The notes under the pieces are model-generated. The model was not told the origin of the DNA. It made no database searches and saw only the letters and a list, made by a program, of their open reading frames with translations. From assembly GCF_002127325.2 (NCBI RefSeq), contig NC_035448.2, positions 127,446,561-127,510,560 of the forward strand: DNA of 64,000 bases. The letters run 5' to 3'. This document shows, in pieces, positions 60,901 through 64,000 of the stretch; the first letter of the stretch is position 1; every line of letters starts with the position of its first letter. The stretch is from Helianthus annuus (lineage: Eukaryota; Streptophyta; Magnoliopsida; Asterales; Asteraceae). A program made the position numbers and the translations under genes.

Positions 60901-61590
60901 GCTATACAGGCAGCTGGCAGTTTATTTCTGAACTGGTAAGGTATGGCTACCCGCGACAGGCAAAGCCTTAGTCCTTCATGGGTCGCCACAACCTCAAATA
61001 AGTTTCCAAAGTTGCAATTCAGCCCCTGGTCCTTTTAAACTTGATTTTAACTTGTTTTCTTGCACTTTTAACCCCCAAACTTGACTTTTAAGTACTCCAA
61101 GTTATAAACCAACTTTGTTTAGTCCCCGGTTATTCATACGTTCACCGTAAAGTCTTAAATTTCAACGTTGACGCTTTTAATCCCTCGTATACGAATATTG
61201 TCATAACTTTCTCATACTTTATCGAAACCTCGTGAAATTTTTATCACACATTCTTGTGAGTATAATTTATCATTAAAAAGCTTCGGGTCTGCTAAAAGAT
61301 CACTCAGAGGTATACTTTAAATATGTTGACACATTTAGCCCCTGTAGTTTGTAATTCCTCACTTTCTTTCACAATTAGCTTCGTATGATCCATGATTTAT
61401 TCGTTTAAGGGTATAAACATCATGTAAGGTTATTGAAAGACATATTTATTCATTGTTGACATTTTGAATCCTTTTACACACATAGATTCCTTGTCTGTCA
61501 ACTTTAGTCCCTCTAATTCAATCCTTTACACGTTTAAAGTCCATGACACGTGTCGATATAATATTAGACATGAATTTTCGAGGTGTTACA
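57984..61590 (-). repeat. 5' LTR of G1 (3607 bp)
   Basis: Partner of 33483-37095. Ends TGTCACACCCC and GGTGTTACA; followed by CATTG at 61591-61595. Confidence 0.93.
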
Positions 61591-61595
61591 CATTG

Positions 61596-62312
61596 GGTGT
61601 GCAGGTTCTAGGACTGGGTTCGGAATCTAGGGTGCGGGTTCCTGGTATGGGGGTATAGGGGCCTGGTAGGGGTAAGGATTCTCTAGAATCTTCCTAATGT
61701 ACGCATCGCTATTAAAATAGGGATCTAGAGTATCTAACCCTGGGTAGGCTCCTAGGTTGGATGTTGGCACATCTTCGTGAATCGGGTAGCGTTGCACATA
61801 GTCCCTAACATCATCCCACCAGGGGTCGTAATTTTGGTCTAGGGGATTTGGTGCAGGTACCCTAGGTATCTCCTCCGTTTTGAAATCATGCATTTCTATT
61901 TGGTTTTCAGGGTTTTCTATTTCCATGGGTTGATCAGGAATTGGTGGTTGTGGTAGGGGTGCTAGCATTTGCTCCAGGTTTGGGTCAGCTGCAGTGGTTG
62001 CTAAAATATGGATATTAGCTATACCCCTATTGAGCATATCCTGGGCATAGGCATCGGTTTCTCTTTTAGCTGCAGCTAATACTCTCTGTTCCTGAAAGTT
62101 TTTCATATGCTTTCTACGCTCATGTGCTCCCCTACTGAACCATCCCCTCTTTTTCTGAGGAAATGGCTCTTCAGATTGAGCCTTAAACACAAAGATTCTT
62201 CTTCCGTATCAGCAGAGTACCCCGAGAGGGCAGGCTGAGAAGAGGAGGTGCCTTCGCTTCTAGGCGAACCAGACAATTGACGATACGCGTCAAATGGTCC
62301 TTGGTCGCTCAT
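61596..62312 (-). pseudogene. G2 5' accessory ORF (ORF0), first part
   Basis: Minus strand: starts MSDQGPFDAYRQLSGS, loses one base near 62196 and continues through KKRGWFSRGAHERRKH, DPWWDDVRDYVQRYPIHE and YQAPIPPYQEPAP. A stop at 61627-61629 stands where G3 reads glutamine. G1 is inserted just beyond; the rest is at 33240-33482. Confidence 0.8.
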
Positions 62313-62443
62313 ACTGTAAACTAACAGATAGTCAGATAACACCTAACAAGAAAATACAATTATGCACGTATTTTCGTAATTTATTTCCTAACACTTTTAA
62401 TTTTGATGTCAGCAGAACACTTCTGTGGCTGAATCAGTGGCAT

Positions 62444-62455
62444 AGCTCTGATACC
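62444..62455 (-). other. Primer binding site (iMet tRNA) of G2
   Basis: Minus-strand TGGTATCAGAGC, six bases from the LTR at 62462. Confidence 0.9.
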
Positions 62456-62461
62456 ACCTTC

Positions 62462-63506
62462 TATCACATCCCCCGATTCCTAATCCTCGGGAATGGGTGG
62501 CCACGAGCCAGTTTCGGTGGTATCACGTTATTGTCTAATTTGGCAGCGAAAATTTTCATCTAGACCGTAGTTAGGAAATAATTAATCAGAGTAAAATACC
62601 ACATTTCCATAATATTAAATACATGGGTAAAACCCAAGTTTTCAGTACACACATTTTTATAGGAATAAATCCTGTTTTTATTTCAGAAAAACATCTATTT
62701 CTTTTAGGTAACTTTATTGCCACTTTTCCAAGCCTTCAGTGCTGTCCAGCTGGCTTCTAATTGGCTTTCACATTTTGTTACCTGGAACGCGTTTTAAAAA
62801 CATTTTGTCAGTGGGAAATACTGGTGAGTGAATCCCAGTTTAATCAAGTTTAAGTAAAACCATTTCACAGTGTACAGTATTGAGGGCGCATCCGCAATTA
62901 CATTTGTTTCCAAGATATAACAATTAACATCAGTGGTACTGTCGTACTCAACTTGTGGAAATGTTACTCCTTAACCAGGTGGTAACAAATTTTGTATACA
63001 AAACCCCAACATACCCACTATAATTGTATTCTTACAAATACTCAATAATTGTTATTCGCATGGAAAAGTATTTAAGGTTTTGTAAAAACAATAAATATAA
63101 GGTTTTCAAAAGTGGATCAACTCACATTGCTGTTTTAGGGTTTTCAGTAAGGATTTCCTGGGAATAATCTATAAATTACACAAATGCACGTGTGTTAGTA
63201 TAATAACCCATTTTAACATTAGTAATACCCTCCCCGAGACGGCATTCCAACGACTACGTTGGGCAGAACCACGACACGTTACGGAACCCTAGATCAATCG
63301 GGCAGAGTATCTAATACGTCTCCAGGAGTTATAATACTTACATCGTAGCAGAACCTCGCTATTAAGGGGGGGGGGTATTAGACTCGGGTATAATGCCCAC
63401 TATTCAGAAATTGAGATTGAGTAACAGAAATGAACGAGTTTCAACTGAAGGCCCGTTGCCCTCTTATATAGGGCTGTAATCGAGGTTTCTCGCGGCCCGT
63501 GTAAGT
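62462..63506 (-). repeat. 5' LTR of G2, cut by another LTR
   Basis: Matches 26399-27433 with about 3% differences, then breaks within the first doublet after CGCGGCCCGTG TAAG where a new LTR begins. The remainder lies beyond the window. Confidence 0.88.
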
Positions 63507-63857
63507 GTCACACCCTGACTTTTGCGGAAGTGTGGGTTTATTTGGTGTGACTTCTTAATACCATAGCAATCAATCATAACAATGCTAGATGATAAAAACA
63601 AGAGATGTTCATCCATTAATAAGGTTTAGAAATAACAATACAACATCACTTTTAAAAATGTCGAGTCATAAAACAAGATACAACCATAACATAATTTAAA
63701 ACGTGTTCATATGACACAATAAAAGACTTGGATAAAAACATGGTGTAAGGACATGTAACCCGTCCAGGTAAGGGTTACACCTCCTGAACCTACTACCTTG
63801 GATGACGTCTTTTTTTAGTACGCAGCTTGACATGGAATTTTGGATGAACCCATACCA

Positions 63858-63935
<78 letters not shown>

Positions 63936-64000
63936 GTGTGTTTGTTTGAAAAAAATATACATATATATATAATAATATAATAATAGATAAATAGCTACGG
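63507..64000 (-). repeat. Start of another gypsy LTR inserted into the G2 5' LTR
   Basis: Begins TGTCACACCCTGACTTTTGC, a gypsy LTR end of a family different from G1-G3. The preceding GTAAG is a candidate target duplication whose partner is outside the window. It contains a 70-bp (AT)n tract. Confidence 0.7.
63861..63930. repeat. (AT)n microsatellite
   Basis: About 35 uninterrupted dinucleotides. Confidence 0.95.

Noticed and set aside
1..64000. tRNA, rRNA or other host RNA genes
   Set aside because: I looked for cloverleaf boxes and conserved rRNA words and saw none; the TGGTATCAGAGC sites are primer sites, not tRNA genes.

Overview
This window is repeat-dense plant nuclear DNA with no intact host gene that I can support. 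Codon use, iMet-type primer sites, chromovirus pol proteins, SIRE-like copia elements with an extra 3' ORF, Athila-type LTRs and Helitrons point to a dicot. The extra copia ORF and LTR words suggest Asteraceae (sunflower/lettuce-like); that is inference from memory of family style, not a search.

Layout. 1-9369: two Ty1/copia elements on the + strand. Element A ends in LTR 1461-1913 and is joined directly to a pol fragment of element B, which runs through RNase H, a long non-coding region, an extra 'envelope-like' ORF with its own apparent promoter and intron, a polypurine tract and LTR 8932-9369. 9370-14590: remnants of gypsy-type LTR and AT-rich repeat. 14727-19856: a + strand Helitron whose empty site can be rebuilt. 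20425-22512: a second, minus-strand Helitron beside a second copy of a Helitron 3' end. 22569-26398: Tekay-like gypsy LTRs, one on each strand.

26399-63506 is a nest. Tekay chromovirus G2 (minus) contains a PIF/Harbinger-like MITE (29909-30673) and gypsy element G1 (minus, 33483-61590, 3.6-kb LTRs, target duplication CATTG). G1 contains Athila-like element H (plus, 37581-53516, duplication ATAGT). H contains Tekay element G3 (minus, 41230-49864, duplication GAAAC). LTR divergence by eye falls in nesting order: G2 about 3%, G1 about 2.5%, H about 1.5%, G3 about 0.4%. A further LTR starts at 63507 inside the 5' LTR of G2.

The strongest unexplained signal is a promoter architecture. Several unrelated LTR families carry short, CpG-rich, mostly palindromic words in doublets or triplets at a spacing fixed for each family: 11-20-11 in Tekay, 12-9-12 in Athila H, a 17-bp register in the 9.5-kb gypsy LTR, and a 15-bp array in copia B. 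In the LTRs the words lie mostly just upstream of the TATA box. In H and copia B the same word also recurs inside the element.
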